Shown: positions 39,823 through 48,509 of the stretch, piece by piece | How the letters are laid out: the number at the start of each line of letters is the position of its first letter | How positions within the stretch are numbered: position 1 is the stretch's first letter | Assembly: GCF_043757465.1 (NCBI RefSeq) | Contig: NZ_JAYVPL010000121.1 | Coordinates: 1 to 49,985 of the forward strand | Source of the DNA: Armatimonas sp043757465 | GTDB lineage: Bacteria > Armatimonadota > Armatimonadia > Armatimonadales > Armatimonadaceae | Reading direction: 5' to 3' | Length of the DNA stretch: 49,985 nucleotides | The notes under the pieces: model-generated | The model's input: the letters and a program-made list of their open reading frames with translations, nothing else | The model's database searches: none | What the model was told of the DNA's origin: nothing | Position numbers and translations under genes: made by a program

Positions 39823-40509
39823 CTAGAGGTCTACGAGGGTAATATTTTGGAGAGATACGCCGAACCCACCGACCGTCACACTGGAGTACACGTGCCCCTT
39901 GGTCAGATTGGTGGGGCCGCTGTCGCTCATCACGCTCTTGCTCCCGGTGGGTGTCACCCGGACGCGGTAGTTGCCCTGGGGCAGATCGAGGTAGGCAGAG
40001 GCTCCCTTGAACGCGATATTGGTCAGGTTTGGAGACGCCGAGCTGATGCTTGCCGCCGGGTCAGTGACATAGACATCCACACCCGTGAGCTCGGAGGCGG
40101 CGTGAACAACACGCAGACGGGCATTTCCCGCTGTGGTTGATGGGGCGTTGTTATCGGGAACCAGCACGACATCCAGAGTGGACGAGGCCCCGATCACAAG
40201 TGCTGTGTAGTCGCTCCCGGCAAACTCCAGATTGCGGGAGACACGCGGTGCTCCGAGCGGCGTCGCTGCATCCACGAGGTGCAGCGTGTGCCCCCCCGAA
40301 AGTATATTCACGTACGGACTCGCGGACTTGTACGCCAGCGAGTTGACGGCCACCTCAACATTGAAGCGCACCGCCAGCGCACCGGTACTGGGCGCTGTAT
40401 GAACCACACGGAAGCGGGCATTCTCCTGAGTGGCTCCACTACAGCCCATAAGCAATCCGAGAGCCCCTCCTGCCATTAGAATCAAAGCGCGACGATTTAC
40501 TTTTATCAC
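39823..40509 (-). CDS. DUF4397 lipoprotein
   Basis: 228 aa from a GTG start. The signal has a lipobox LMGC with Cys23 and a double-Arg (NRRALILMAG). Two tandem DUF4397 repeats follow, each beginning with the RVVHTAPS/RVVHAASE motif and continuing as beta strands (VDVYV, LDVVLVP, NYRVRVTP). DUF4397 modules are transthyretin-like domains found in exported lipoproteins; no enzyme activity is known. A GAGGAG ribosome site precedes the GTG. The 143-bp AT-rich gap upstream serves both this gene and the DUF1611 gene. Confidence 0.88.
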   Translation of the reverse strand: MIKVNRRALILMAGGALGLLMGCSGATQENARFRVVHTAPSTGALAVRFNVEVAVNSLAYKSASPYVNILSGGHTLHLVDAATPLGAPRVSRNLEFAGSDYTALVIGASSTLDVVLVPDNNAPSTTAGNARLRVVHAASELTGVDVYVTDPAASISSASPNLTNIAFKGASAYLDLPQGNYRVRVTPTGSKSVMSDSGPTNLTKGHVYSSVTVGGFGVSLQNITLVDL

Positions 40510-40652
40510 TAAACTACTCCTCTGTACACTATTCTGAATATTTTACCTTAGCTTATCTCGAAAAAACCTAGTAAAAAACACAGTTATACTATCTAATGCA
40601 AACACTCTATCTTCCTATTTGAAGACAATTCACCTTGTGGTAAGCTACCTCT
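40510..40652. other. AT-rich divergent intergenic region
   Basis: This is the promoter region between the DUF4397 lipoprotein and the DUF1611 gene. Toward the plus gene, TTGAAG (near 40619) and TAAGCT (40641-40646) are weak -35/-10 candidates. No operator-like palindrome was noticed. Confidence 0.4.
40641..40646 (+). promoter_or_regulatory. Weak -10 candidate of DUF1611 gene (leaderless type)
   Basis: TAAGCT ends 6 nt before the ATG at 40653. The spacing matches other leaderless genes here, but the box is poor. Confidence 0.35.
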
Positions 40653-41741
40653 ATGCAGCTTTCATCGAATCGGAAACTCGCACTTCTGATGCACGATGCC
40701 GTTCTCGGCACCTCAGGGAAGATGGGCTTTGGTCTGCTTCGCTACTCCGATGCCCAGGTTACATGTGTGATTGATCAGGTGACGGCGGGCCAGGATCTCG
40801 CCGCGCTCACCGGCATCTGCCGTCCGACTCCCGTGCCGATTGTCGCCACGATCACCGAAGCGCTTGCCCTTGGGGCCGATACGCTGGTGCCCGCGATTGC
40901 GCCCGCAGGAGGAATACTCCCAGGCGACTGGCGACAGGAAGTGATCCAGGGCCTGCGCGGCGGAATGTCACTGGTCAATGGTCTGCACGAGCGCATGACA
41001 GAGGCGACAGACTTTCGAGAGGCACTGACACCCGACGCCTTTATCTGGGATGTCCGCCAGGAGCCGCCTGAGCTTCCCAATGGTCTCGGGCGGGCGCAGG
41101 AGCTTTCCGCAAGGCGCGTCCTCACGGTCGGCACGGACATGGCAATCGGCAAGATGACCACCAGCCTGGAGCTTCATAGAGCAGCACAGAGAAAGAATAT
41201 CCCAAGTGCCTTTGTTGCCACGGGCCAGATCGGTATCTGCATCAGCGGCGCTGGCATTGCTCTGGATGCCGTGCGCGTGGATTTCGCGTCGGGTGGTGTC
41301 GAATGGGCAGTTCTGGAAGCCGCGAAAAGCCTCCCCCCTGCCCCCCGCCCGGCGGGGGAAATACTCTGGGTCGAGGGCCAGGGTTCTCTCCTGCACCCAG
41401 CCTCCACCGCGTGGCTGCCGCTGATCCGTGGCTCGATGCCGACACAGCTCATTCTCTGTCACCGAGCAGGTCAGGAGTCCGTGATGCGGGCGGCGTGGGT
41501 GAAGATTCCACCGCTACGCGCCGTCGCCGCGCTCTACGAGGCCGTCTGTGCAGGTGCAGGAGCACTCCCCGGGGCACGTGTGGTTGGGATTGCCCTCAAC
41601 TGCGCCCACCTCACCGATGACCAGGCCCGCGCGGCCTGTGCACAGACCGAGGCGCAAACCGGCCTTCCCACACAAGATGTCGTGCGTTTCGGCGGCGATA
41701 AGCTCCTGGAGGCAGTTCTCTGCGATAAAATGCCTTCGTGA
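40653..41741 (+). CDS. DUF1611 protein, DgcN-like N-acyltransferase
   Basis: 362 aa. N-terminal Rossmann-like domain (KLALLMHDAVLGTSGKMGFGLLR) and C-terminal P-loop domain with GTDMAIGKMT (160-169) and EGQGSLLHPA, both hallmarks of DUF1611. A characterised member, DgcN, N-acetylates D-glutamate so that DgcA, an enolase-superfamily epimerase, can convert it to the L-form. The dipeptide epimerase at 37556-38629 is a candidate partner although two genes lie between. The stop overlaps the GTG start of tyrS by 4 bp. Confidence 0.85.
   Translation: MQLSSNRKLALLMHDAVLGTSGKMGFGLLRYSDAQVTCVIDQVTAGQDLAALTGICRPTPVPIVATITEALALGADTLVPAIAPAGGILPGDWRQEVIQGLRGGMSLVNGLHERMTEATDFREALTPDAFIWDVRQEPPELPNGLGRAQELSARRVLTVGTDMAIGKMTTSLELHRAAQRKNIPSAFVATGQIGICISGAGIALDAVRVDFASGGVEWAVLEAAKSLPPAPRPAGEILWVEGQGSLLHPASTAWLPLIRGSMPTQLILCHRAGQESVMRAAWVKIPPLRAVAALYEAVCAGAGALPGARVVGIALNCAHLTDDQARAACAQTEAQTGLPTQDVVRFGGDKLLEAVLCDKMPS
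41726..41731 (+). promoter_or_regulatory. Possible -10 box for tyrS inside the DUF1611 gene
   Basis: TAAAAT ends 6 nt before the GTG at 41738. It could allow leaderless tyrS expression independently of the upstream gene. Confidence 0.4.
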
Positions 41742-42934
41742 CCATTGAAGAGCAAGTGCAACTACTCGCGCGCGGCGCGAGCCTTATCGTCCCTGAGAAC
41801 GGCCTGAAGGCCAAGCTGGAGAAGTCCGCCAAGACCGGCAAGCCACTGGTCGTCAAGCTCGGCCTCGACCCAACGGCGCCGGATATTCACCTGGGCTTTG
41901 CCGTGGTCTTGCGAAAGATGCGTCAGTTCCAGGACCTGGGCCACCGCGTGACGATTATTATTGGCGACTACACCACGTTAATCGGTGACCCGTCGGGGCG
42001 CTCGGCGACGCGCCCGATGTTGACCAGCGAACAGATCGCTCAGAACGCGACCACCTACGTGGATCAGCTCGCCGTGATCCTAGACAAAGAGAAAACCGAT
42101 GTTCGATTTAACTCGGAGTGGCTCGGGAAGCTCTCGTTTGCGGACTTAGTCAAGCTCACCAGCAAGATCACAGTCGCGCAGGTGCTCACCCGTGAGGATT
42201 TCAAGAAGCGCTGGGATGCCAATCAGCCTATCTCCCTACATGAGCTTCTCTACCCGCTGGCGCAGGGCTACGACTCGGTGGCGATCCAAGCCGATGTGGA
42301 GATGGGCGGGCTGGACCAGACCTTCAATATCCTCACAGGCCGCGAGCTCCAGAGCGACCCGGAGATCGCGCAGGATCCGCAGATCGGGTTCTTCATGCCA
42401 CTTCTAGTCGGTCTCGATGGCATCAAGAAGATGAGCAAGAGCCTAGGCAACTACATCGCCATCGCCGAGCCTCCTCTCTCCCAGTACAGCAAGGTCATGA
42501 GCCTGGGCGATGCGCAGATGTCCATGTACTTCCTCCTGTGTACTGATGTCCCGCTCGCGGAGTTTGAGGAGATTCTGAAAGCGCCCAACCCGATGGAGTC
42601 CAAGCACCGGCTTGCCAAAGAGATTGTCACGATCTACCACGGCGCAGACGAAGCCGCTGCTGCCAGCGACGAGTGGAAGCGCATCCACTCCGCCCGCCAG
42701 TTCCCCAGCGACGCGCCCGAGCTTACTGCACCCGAAAACCCGATCAACATCGTCGCTCTCGTCCGGCACGCAGGCTTCGCTTCCAGCAACGGTGAGGCGA
42801 GGCGCTTAGTGGAGCAGGGCGGCGTCAAGATCAACGGTGAAAAGCTCTCCGACCCGGCGGCAACTATCACCATCAAGAACGGCGACGAGTTCCAGGTCGG
42901 CAAGAAAAACTTCGCATGCTTGCGACTTGGGTAG
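41738..42934 (+). CDS. tyrS: Tyrosyl-tRNA synthetase
   Basis: 398 aa class I synthetase charging tRNA(Tyr). The HIGH box appears as HLGF (51-54), and KMSKS is exact at 231-235. The Tyr-binding region includes LGLDPTAPDIHLG and LLYPLAQGYDSVA. A C-terminal S4 RNA-binding domain (~335-395: GEARRLVEQGGVKINGEKL) is complete. It begins with GTG overlapping the DUF1611 stop. No T-box leader is possible in that position. The next gene starts 21 bp after the stop. Confidence 0.96.
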   Translation: MTIEEQVQLLARGASLIVPENGLKAKLEKSAKTGKPLVVKLGLDPTAPDIHLGFAVVLRKMRQFQDLGHRVTIIIGDYTTLIGDPSGRSATRPMLTSEQIAQNATTYVDQLAVILDKEKTDVRFNSEWLGKLSFADLVKLTSKITVAQVLTREDFKKRWDANQPISLHELLYPLAQGYDSVAIQADVEMGGLDQTFNILTGRELQSDPEIAQDPQIGFFMPLLVGLDGIKKMSKSLGNYIAIAEPPLSQYSKVMSLGDAQMSMYFLLCTDVPLAEFEEILKAPNPMESKHRLAKEIVTIYHGADEAAAASDEWKRIHSARQFPSDAPELTAPENPINIVALVRHAGFASSNGEARRLVEQGGVKINGEKLSDPAATITIKNGDEFQVGKKNFACLRLG

Positions 42935-42937
42935 AAT
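42932..42937 (+). promoter_or_regulatory. -10-like box upstream of the ATP-grasp gene
   Basis: TAGAAT overlaps the tyrS stop codon, and AGGAG follows at 42944-42948, 7 nt before the ATG at 42956. Confidence 0.35.
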
Positions 42938-42955
42938 AGATTCAGGAGAAGAGTT

Positions 42956-43882
42956 ATGAAGAAAATTGGGGTTTTGTATGGCAGAGAGAATACGTTTCCC
43001 GGCGCATTAGTGGCAAAGATCAACGAGCTGGGGGCAGGCAATTTTGAGGCGGAGAGCGTGAGTATCGGTGCGATCACGATGGAGCAGCTCTACGACTACC
43101 GGGTGATCATTGACCGGATCTCACAGGATGTTCCGTTCTACCGCGCCGTGCTTAAGCATGCGGTGATGCAGGGTGTCAATGTGATCAATAACCCGTTCTG
43201 GTGGACCGCGGACGATAAGTTTTTCAACTACGCGCTGGCTCATAAGATCGGCGTTGCTATCCCCAAGACGGCGCTCTTGCCCCACAAACAGCATCCACCG
43301 GATATTAATAGTCAGTCGCTGCGCAACCTGCTCTATCCGCTGAACTTTGACGAGATCTTTGAGTACATCGGCTTCCCGGCGTTTCTGAAGCCCTACTCCG
43401 GCGGTGGCTGGAAACATGTCTATAAGGTTCACTCACGCGAGGAGTTCTTCTCCGCGTACGACCAGACAGGCGATCTCTGCATGACACTTCAGGCCAATGT
43501 CGAGTTCACGGACTACTTCCGCTGCTACGTGATCGGCAAGAAAAACATCCATATCATGCGCTACGACCCGCGGCTTCCCCACGAGCGCCGCTATGTTCTG
43601 GATGGCCCCCCGCTTGACCCCGCGATGCAAGATCGCCTCACAAGCGACTGCCTCAAGATCTGCAACGCCTTAGGCTACGACATGAACACGGTGGAGTTCG
43701 CTGTTCAAGACGGCATTCCTTACGCCATTGACTTCCTCAACCCCGCCCCCGATGCCGACTACCACTCCGTTGGCCCGGAGAACTTCGCCTGGATTGTGAA
43801 CGCGATGGCGGAGCTGGCTATTGAAGAGGCTGGGAAGAAAGTCAGCAAGCCCAAGGACTACCGCTGGTCCAAGTTTTTATAG
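42956..43882 (+). CDS. ATP-grasp family ligase-like protein
   Basis: 308 aa. An N-terminal Rossmann-like pre-ATP domain (KKIGVLYGRENTFPGALVAKINEL) is followed by the ATP-grasp fold. FPAFLKPYSGGGWKHVYKV has the ATP-binding Lys and Gly-rich loop, VEFTDYFRCYVIGKKNIHIMRYDP continues the fold, and the metal end is NTVEFAVQDGIPYAIDFLNPAPD (Glu and Asn ligands). The arrangement resembles RimK/glutathione-synthetase-like carboxylate-amine ligases with an unknown amine or amino-acid substrate. AGGAG lies just upstream of the ATG. It ends toward the convergent aldo/keto reductase. Confidence 0.8.
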   Translation: MKKIGVLYGRENTFPGALVAKINELGAGNFEAESVSIGAITMEQLYDYRVIIDRISQDVPFYRAVLKHAVMQGVNVINNPFWWTADDKFFNYALAHKIGVAIPKTALLPHKQHPPDINSQSLRNLLYPLNFDEIFEYIGFPAFLKPYSGGGWKHVYKVHSREEFFSAYDQTGDLCMTLQANVEFTDYFRCYVIGKKNIHIMRYDPRLPHERRYVLDGPPLDPAMQDRLTSDCLKICNALGYDMNTVEFAVQDGIPYAIDFLNPAPDADYHSVGPENFAWIVNAMAELAIEEAGKKVSKPKDYRWSKFL

Positions 43883-43910
43883 GACGACTTTCACCAAGGT
43901 GTGGCGTTTA

Positions 43911-43937
43911 TCGGGCATCGTAAATTACGATGTCCGA
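43911..43937. terminator. Hairpin between convergent genes (possible shared terminator)
   Basis: A 12-bp stem (43911-43922 with 43926-43937, one mismatch) and an AAT loop lie between the stops of the ATP-grasp and aldo/keto reductase genes. There is no T-run on either side, so termination is only suggested. Confidence 0.45.
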
Positions 43938-44906
43938 TTACGCGAGGGTCGTACGGATAAAGTCCATGTCAGCGTCGCTCAGTTCACGGTCTACGGCGGC
44001 GAGGTTGCACCGAACCTGCCGCTCGTTACGAAAACCCGGGATCACACAGGCGACGTTCGCAAGATTCAAAATATAGCGCTGCGCCACGGCGGAAAGATCC
44101 TCCGTCGTCGCCCCGAAACGCGCTTTTAGCTGCTCCAGCTTGGGTTTGAGCGCCTCGATAGCTTCCGTGCCAAATGCCTTATTGCCAAGCCGATGATCGC
44201 CTGGTTCAAATGTCGGGGGCTTGGCCGGGTCGAACTTGTCGAGAAGCCGTCCCTGTGCCAGCGGCGAGAACGCAACAAAGGTGCAGCCGTATGTCTTCAT
44301 CAGCTCCTGGAGCTTCGCACCCGGACGCACAAATTGATCGTCGAGCGCGTGTGCCCAGCTCTGGAGTGCATCGGGCTTCACCACAGGAATGGCTTTCTCG
44401 AAGTCGCCAGTGGAGTAGGCGCTCTGGCCCTTCACCCGCACTTTCCCCTCAGCGACCAGCGCATCGAGAGTCGCGGCGGCGGCTTCTAAGTGCGGCCCGA
44501 AGCTGCCATGATGAAAGTAATAAATGTCAATGTACTCGCGCTGCAAGTTGATCAAGCTCTGCTCACACTGATGCCGAATGTGCGCGGACTCGTAGGCATG
44601 CGCCGCCGTGCCGGGAAAGTGCCCAATCTTGGTGGCGATCACGACGCTCTCGCTCTTCACACCAAGCTTATTCAACGCCCGTGCCAACATCCGCTCGGCT
44701 TTGCCATTGCCGTAGACATCGGCGTTGTCGAAGTGGTTTACTCCGGCATCGAGCGCCGTCTTGATCCCCGCAATAATCTCGTCCTCGTCCACGTTGGCCC
44801 AGCCATTGGGGTTTCCATTGACCCAGTTCAGGCCCCCCATTGTCCAGCAGCCTAAGCTGACCTCAGAAACTTCGAGGTCGGTTTTTCCAATTTTTCTGTA
44901 CTTCAT
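43938..44906 (-). CDS. Aldo/keto reductase
   Basis: 322 aa from the ATG at 44906; the frame to 44972 lies in the promoter region. A TIM-barrel NADPH reductase of the YajO/YhdN-like group: MKYRKIGKTDLEVSEVSLGCW at the start, catalytic D60 and Y65 in HFDNADVYG, K93 in ATKIGH, H122 in YYFHHG, and the C-terminal PGFRNERQVRCNLAA cofactor segment. The physiological aldehyde or ketone substrate is unknown. TAGAAT sits 8 nt before the ATG. Confidence 0.93.
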   Translation of the reverse strand: MKYRKIGKTDLEVSEVSLGCWTMGGLNWVNGNPNGWANVDEDEIIAGIKTALDAGVNHFDNADVYGNGKAERMLARALNKLGVKSESVVIATKIGHFPGTAAHAYESAHIRHQCEQSLINLQREYIDIYYFHHGSFGPHLEAAAATLDALVAEGKVRVKGQSAYSTGDFEKAIPVVKPDALQSWAHALDDQFVRPGAKLQELMKTYGCTFVAFSPLAQGRLLDKFDPAKPPTFEPGDHRLGNKAFGTEAIEALKPKLEQLKARFGATTEDLSAVAQRYILNLANVACVIPGFRNERQVRCNLAAVDRELSDADMDFIRTTLA

Positions 44907-44914
44907 AGGCTGAA

Positions 44915-44920
44915 ATTCTA
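44915..44920 (-). promoter_or_regulatory. -10 box of aldo/keto reductase gene (leaderless type)
   Basis: TAGAAT on the minus strand ends 8 nt before the ATG at 44906. Confidence 0.6.
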
Positions 44921-44993
44921 CACGACTCTGAAGGTGAGGGCATACTATCCGTTTGGGCAGGATTGCACCCACTCATTCCAGAACTAAGCCACT

Positions 44994-47168
44994 ATGCACC
45001 TACCTATTGCTGATACCCCTTACTGGCAAGACTGGCACGAAGCCGCGCCGCTGGCAAGTCCCGAGCAGAATGATGTTCGCGCCGTCGCTTTTGACCGTTC
45101 CGGACGGCTCTGGTGCGCAACAGGAGCAGGAGTTTTCTGGCGCGACGGCTCACAGTGGCGCTCGCCAAGCGTTAGTGAGGCACTCGGTTCATGTCACTGT
45201 CTTCTGGTAGAGCCTGGTGGCAACCTTTGGGTCGGAAGCTGGCGGGGCCTCTTCAAAATAGAGGGCGATCAGGTGACACCAAGTGGGCTCTCGAGCTCGC
45301 TGATCTGTGCGTTGGCACGGGGAAAAGACGGAACACTCTACGCTGCCGGGCCGCAGGGTGTCTGGCTGAAAAGGCAGAGCGGGAAGTGGCTGGCGGTGTC
45401 GGGCCGCTGGCATCAGGCAATCCGGGCGATTGCACCGCTGGATGCCGAGAACCTCTGGATCGGAACCGCGAGCGGGCTCTACTTGCAGAACACGCACTCT
45501 GGCAAACCTGCCCAGCGTCTTGGGACGCCGGATCAGCTCCTGAGTAGCAATATCTACTGCCTCACACACCTGCCCGACGGCACGCTGGCGATTGGCTCCA
45601 CAGGCGGTGTAGATTTTTACCAGGGCGCAAAACGTGTCAAATCCATCGGTGTGGCGCAGGGGCTCCCCAACCGGCATGCACGGGCCATTGCCCAGGATAG
45701 CAAAGGTCGCCTCTGGATCGCAACTAAGCTCGGGGTCGCCCGATACGACACGAAGACACAAAAATTTAGCCTGCGCCATAGCCGCCGCTGGCTGGCAAGC
45801 GACGATGCCCGAGATGTGGCAATTGCTCCCGACGGTACGGCGTGGGTAGGTACGGCAGGCGGCGTGGATGCGATCCGGCGCAAGAAGCTCACGCTCGCCC
45901 AGAAGGCCGATTACTTCCTTGATATAGTACGCAAGCGTCACATCCGCCCCCCCGGATTGGTCGGGCCTGCCGTACTGAAAAAACCAGGCGATTTGTCTGA
46001 GAGTTTTATCGAGGACGACGACAACGACGGTGAGCACACGGGGATGTACATGGCCGTCGAGTCTCTGCGCTACGCTGTAACCAAGAACCCCGAGGCGCGT
46101 GCCAACGCTCGTGCTGCGTTTAATGCCATGGTGCTCTTGCAGGAAGTGACCGGCACGCCACACTTCATCGCCCGCTCCGTCTTTCCCGTCGGCACCGCAC
46201 CGCTTCATGAAAGAGACCGCACGTTCACCCCACAGGAGCTGGCGGAGATGCGCCGAGATAATCCACGCGAGAAGCCGATCGAGAAGCGCTGGGTTATGAG
46301 TGCCGACGGAAAGTGGCTCTGGAAGCGCGACGCCAGCTCCGACGAGATTGACGGCCACCTCTACGGCTACGCGATGTACTACGACCTCGCCGCCGACGAG
46401 AGCGAGAAAAAACGGGTCGCGAACTTAGTCGACAAGATTGTCGGGGGAATTGTCGATCATGGCTTTGTACTCGCCGACATTGATGGCAAGTCAACGCAGT
46501 GGGGCAACTGGTCTCCCGAGAGCCTGAATGGCGACCCGAACTGGAACGAGGAGCGCTTCGGTAACTCCACCGAGATTCTGGCGCACCTAGGCGTGGCCTA
46601 CCATGTCACCCAAAAACAAAAATATAGGGATGCGGCGCAGCTGCTCATCACCAAGCATGGCTACGCAAATAACATGCGTCAGCTTGCCTATAAAACGCCT
46701 TCAGAGCGGACACACATCAACGATGAGCTCCTCACGATGGTCTTCCAGAACCTGTTTAATCATCTTATTTTCCCCAGTCTGCGCGCCGATGCCCTGACGG
46801 CGATCCGTCAGTGGCACGTCACCTGCCGCCGAGATCACATCCCGTTTTATGACTTCGTCTTCAACCAGTTCTCCGGCCAGCATGTCCCGCTGGAACCCGC
46901 CGTGGAGACGCTCCGTGACTGGCCGCTTGACATGGTCGAGTGGACGGTGGACAACCGCAGCCGCGAGGACATTCAGATTGAGCGCACACCCGGCACCGAC
47001 GATGACCGGCTCACTAAAATTCTGCCTAGAAGCGAGATGGGCCTCGTCATGTGGGATCAGGAGCCATATAAAACCGTGATCGGAAGAAACGGCGAACGCG
47101 AAGACAAACCCACCGACTGGCTCCTCGCCTACTGGATGGGCCGCTACGGGGGTCAGCTCGGGGGATAA
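44994..47168 (+). CDS. Seven-bladed propeller fused to an alpha/alpha-barrel-like domain
   Basis: 724 aa without a recognisable signal peptide. Residues ~30-300 hold seven two-component-regulator-propeller-like repeats, each with a GxLWxG(T/S)xxG core: SGRLWCATGAG, GNLWVGSWRG, GTLYAAGPQG, ENLWIGTASG, GTLAIGSTGG, GRLWIATKLG and GTAWVGTAGG. Residues ~310-700 are helical, with NDGEHTGMYMAVESLRYA, DEIDGHLYGYAMYYDL and NSTEILAHLGVAYHVT repeats resembling six-hairpin (alpha/alpha)6 glycosidase or lyase-type barrels. No histidine kinase or DNA-binding domain is attached, unlike typical hybrid sensors. The TAATG junction links it to the following enolase-superfamily gene. A carbohydrate role is guesswork. 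Confidence 0.75.
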   Translation: MHLPIADTPYWQDWHEAAPLASPEQNDVRAVAFDRSGRLWCATGAGVFWRDGSQWRSPSVSEALGSCHCLLVEPGGNLWVGSWRGLFKIEGDQVTPSGLSSSLICALARGKDGTLYAAGPQGVWLKRQSGKWLAVSGRWHQAIRAIAPLDAENLWIGTASGLYLQNTHSGKPAQRLGTPDQLLSSNIYCLTHLPDGTLAIGSTGGVDFYQGAKRVKSIGVAQGLPNRHARAIAQDSKGRLWIATKLGVARYDTKTQKFSLRHSRRWLASDDARDVAIAPDGTAWVGTAGGVDAIRRKKLTLAQKADYFLDIVRKRHIRPPGLVGPAVLKKPGDLSESFIEDDDNDGEHTGMYMAVESLRYAVTKNPEARANARAAFNAMVLLQEVTGTPHFIARSVFPVGTAPLHERDRTFTPQELAEMRRDNPREKPIEKRWVMSADGKWLWKRDASSDEIDGHLYGYAMYYDLAADESEKKRVANLVDKIVGGIVDHGFVLADIDGKSTQWGNWSPESLNGDPNWNEERFGNSTEILAHLGVAYHVTQKQKYRDAAQLLITKHGYANNMRQLAYKTPSERTHINDELLTMVFQNLFNHLIFPSLRADALTAIRQWHVTCRRDHIPFYDFVFNQFSGQHVPLEPAVETLRDWPLDMVEWTVDNRSREDIQIERTPGTDDDRLTKILPRSEMGLVMWDQEPYKTVIGRNGEREDKPTDWLLAYWMGRYGGQLGG

Positions 47169-47209
47169 TGGGTGCAGGAATTACGTGCTATCACACCGAA
47201 AACGGTGGT

Positions 47210-48475
47210 ATGTCAATGAGGATTACTGAGATCGAGCGAATCACGCTCACCGTGCCGTTTACGCCGCGCTGCGAAAAGTGGAATGCCCGCGAGGTCTGGC
47301 AGTGGAAAGTGGTAGAAATCTGCCGTGTGGAGACCGACGCAGGCTTTGTGGGCTGGGGCGAGACACTTCCCCACTACACCTGGAGCCGGGTCAGCGACGA
47401 CGCGGTGGCGCGCGTGAAGGGCAAGAATCCGGCGGACTTTCTGGGCGATGATAGCCTCGGGGCGGGCTTGCAGATGGCGCTCTACGATGTCGTCGGGAAG
47501 GCGCTCGGGGTGCCGGTCTACAAGCTGCTCAACCAGCCGCTTGTACGGCCCTGGTGCCCCATCTCCTGGTGGACAATTGACTTCCCCCCGGAAGCCTTAG
47601 CCGAGGAAGCCAAAGACGCGCTGGCGGCGGGCTACGTGGCCTACAAGACCAAGGCGCGCCCGTGGTGGGATGTCTGGGCGCAGGTAGAGGCACTCAGCGC
47701 GGCGTCGCCTGAGTACTTCAAAATTGACCTCGACTGGAACGAGTTCCTCCTCAACGCCAGCAATGCCGCGCCCATCTTGCAGTCTCTCGACACCTACGAG
47801 CGCGTCGCGCTGTATGAGTCCCCCATTCCCCACCGGGACTTAGAGGGAAATCGCCTGTTGCGGCAAAAAACCAGCCGCCCGATTGCCCATCACTTCGGCG
47901 CCGTCCCGTTTTCTAGCGCCGCCCGCGAGGAAATCTGCGACGGCTTCGTGGTCGGAGGCGGCGTTTCGAGTATCTTGCGGCAAGGGGCACTTGCCGCCGC
48001 CTTTGAGAAACCGTTTTTTCTCCAGCTCGTGGGCACGGGCCTCACCACCGCGCTCTCGGCGCACCTCGGGGCGGTCTTGCCTTTTGCGCAGTGGCCCGCC
48101 GTGAACTGCCTCAACAACTTCGCTGATGATCTGTTAGTGACACCGCTAGAAATCTCCGGTGGCTTTGTGCGTGTCCCCGAAGCGCCCGGCCTGGGCATTG
48201 CGTTTGATGAGAGCACGCTCACAAAGTACAAGATGGAGCCGCCCTACGAGATCCCCAAGGAGCGCCATATTCTCTCGGTGGTCTGGCCCGGCGGACGGGT
48301 GGTGCACTACAACAACCTGCGCCAAGCCGCATGGAACGACGGCTGGGCGGGCAATATTCCCGTGCAGGAGCGTGGCGTCACCATGGAAACCCGCCTCTAT
48401 GATGGCTCGAAAGATTTCGCGGAGCTGTTCGCCAAGACCGAGCTCGGACCGGTGCGGGATAGGCGCTCGTTTTAA
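47210..48475 (+). CDS. Enolase-superfamily (mandelate racemase/muconate-lactonising type) enzyme
   Basis: 421 aa from ATG 47210 (MSMRITEIERITL); ATG 47168, overlapping the upstream stop as TAATG, would add 14 residues without family resemblance. The capping domain (GFVGWGETLPHYTW) is followed by a TIM barrel with lysine-containing YKTKARPWWD, the metal-site strand KIDLDWNEF and ALYESPIPHRD. The normal KxK pair and final Asp/His groups are altered (KTKARP, IAHHFG), so chemistry may differ from dehydratases. Sugar acid dehydration or epimerisation is possible. It is co-transcribed with the propeller-barrel gene, which suggests polysaccharide- or sugar-acid-related substrates. Confidence 0.78.
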   Translation: MSMRITEIERITLTVPFTPRCEKWNAREVWQWKVVEICRVETDAGFVGWGETLPHYTWSRVSDDAVARVKGKNPADFLGDDSLGAGLQMALYDVVGKALGVPVYKLLNQPLVRPWCPISWWTIDFPPEALAEEAKDALAAGYVAYKTKARPWWDVWAQVEALSAASPEYFKIDLDWNEFLLNASNAAPILQSLDTYERVALYESPIPHRDLEGNRLLRQKTSRPIAHHFGAVPFSSAAREEICDGFVVGGGVSSILRQGALAAAFEKPFFLQLVGTGLTTALSAHLGAVLPFAQWPAVNCLNNFADDLLVTPLEISGGFVRVPEAPGLGIAFDESTLTKYKMEPPYEIPKERHILSVVWPGGRVVHYNNLRQAAWNDGWAGNIPVQERGVTMETRLYDGSKDFAELFAKTELGPVRDRRSF

Positions 48476-48509
48476 AGGCCAATGCGCGGGGTGGTCATGA
48501 CTAGCAAGT

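Noticed and set aside
45189..46358. Minus-strand frame of 389 codons opposite the propeller gene
   Set aside because: Antisense shadow of a clear protein with repeated propeller motifs; no domain or promoter of its own.
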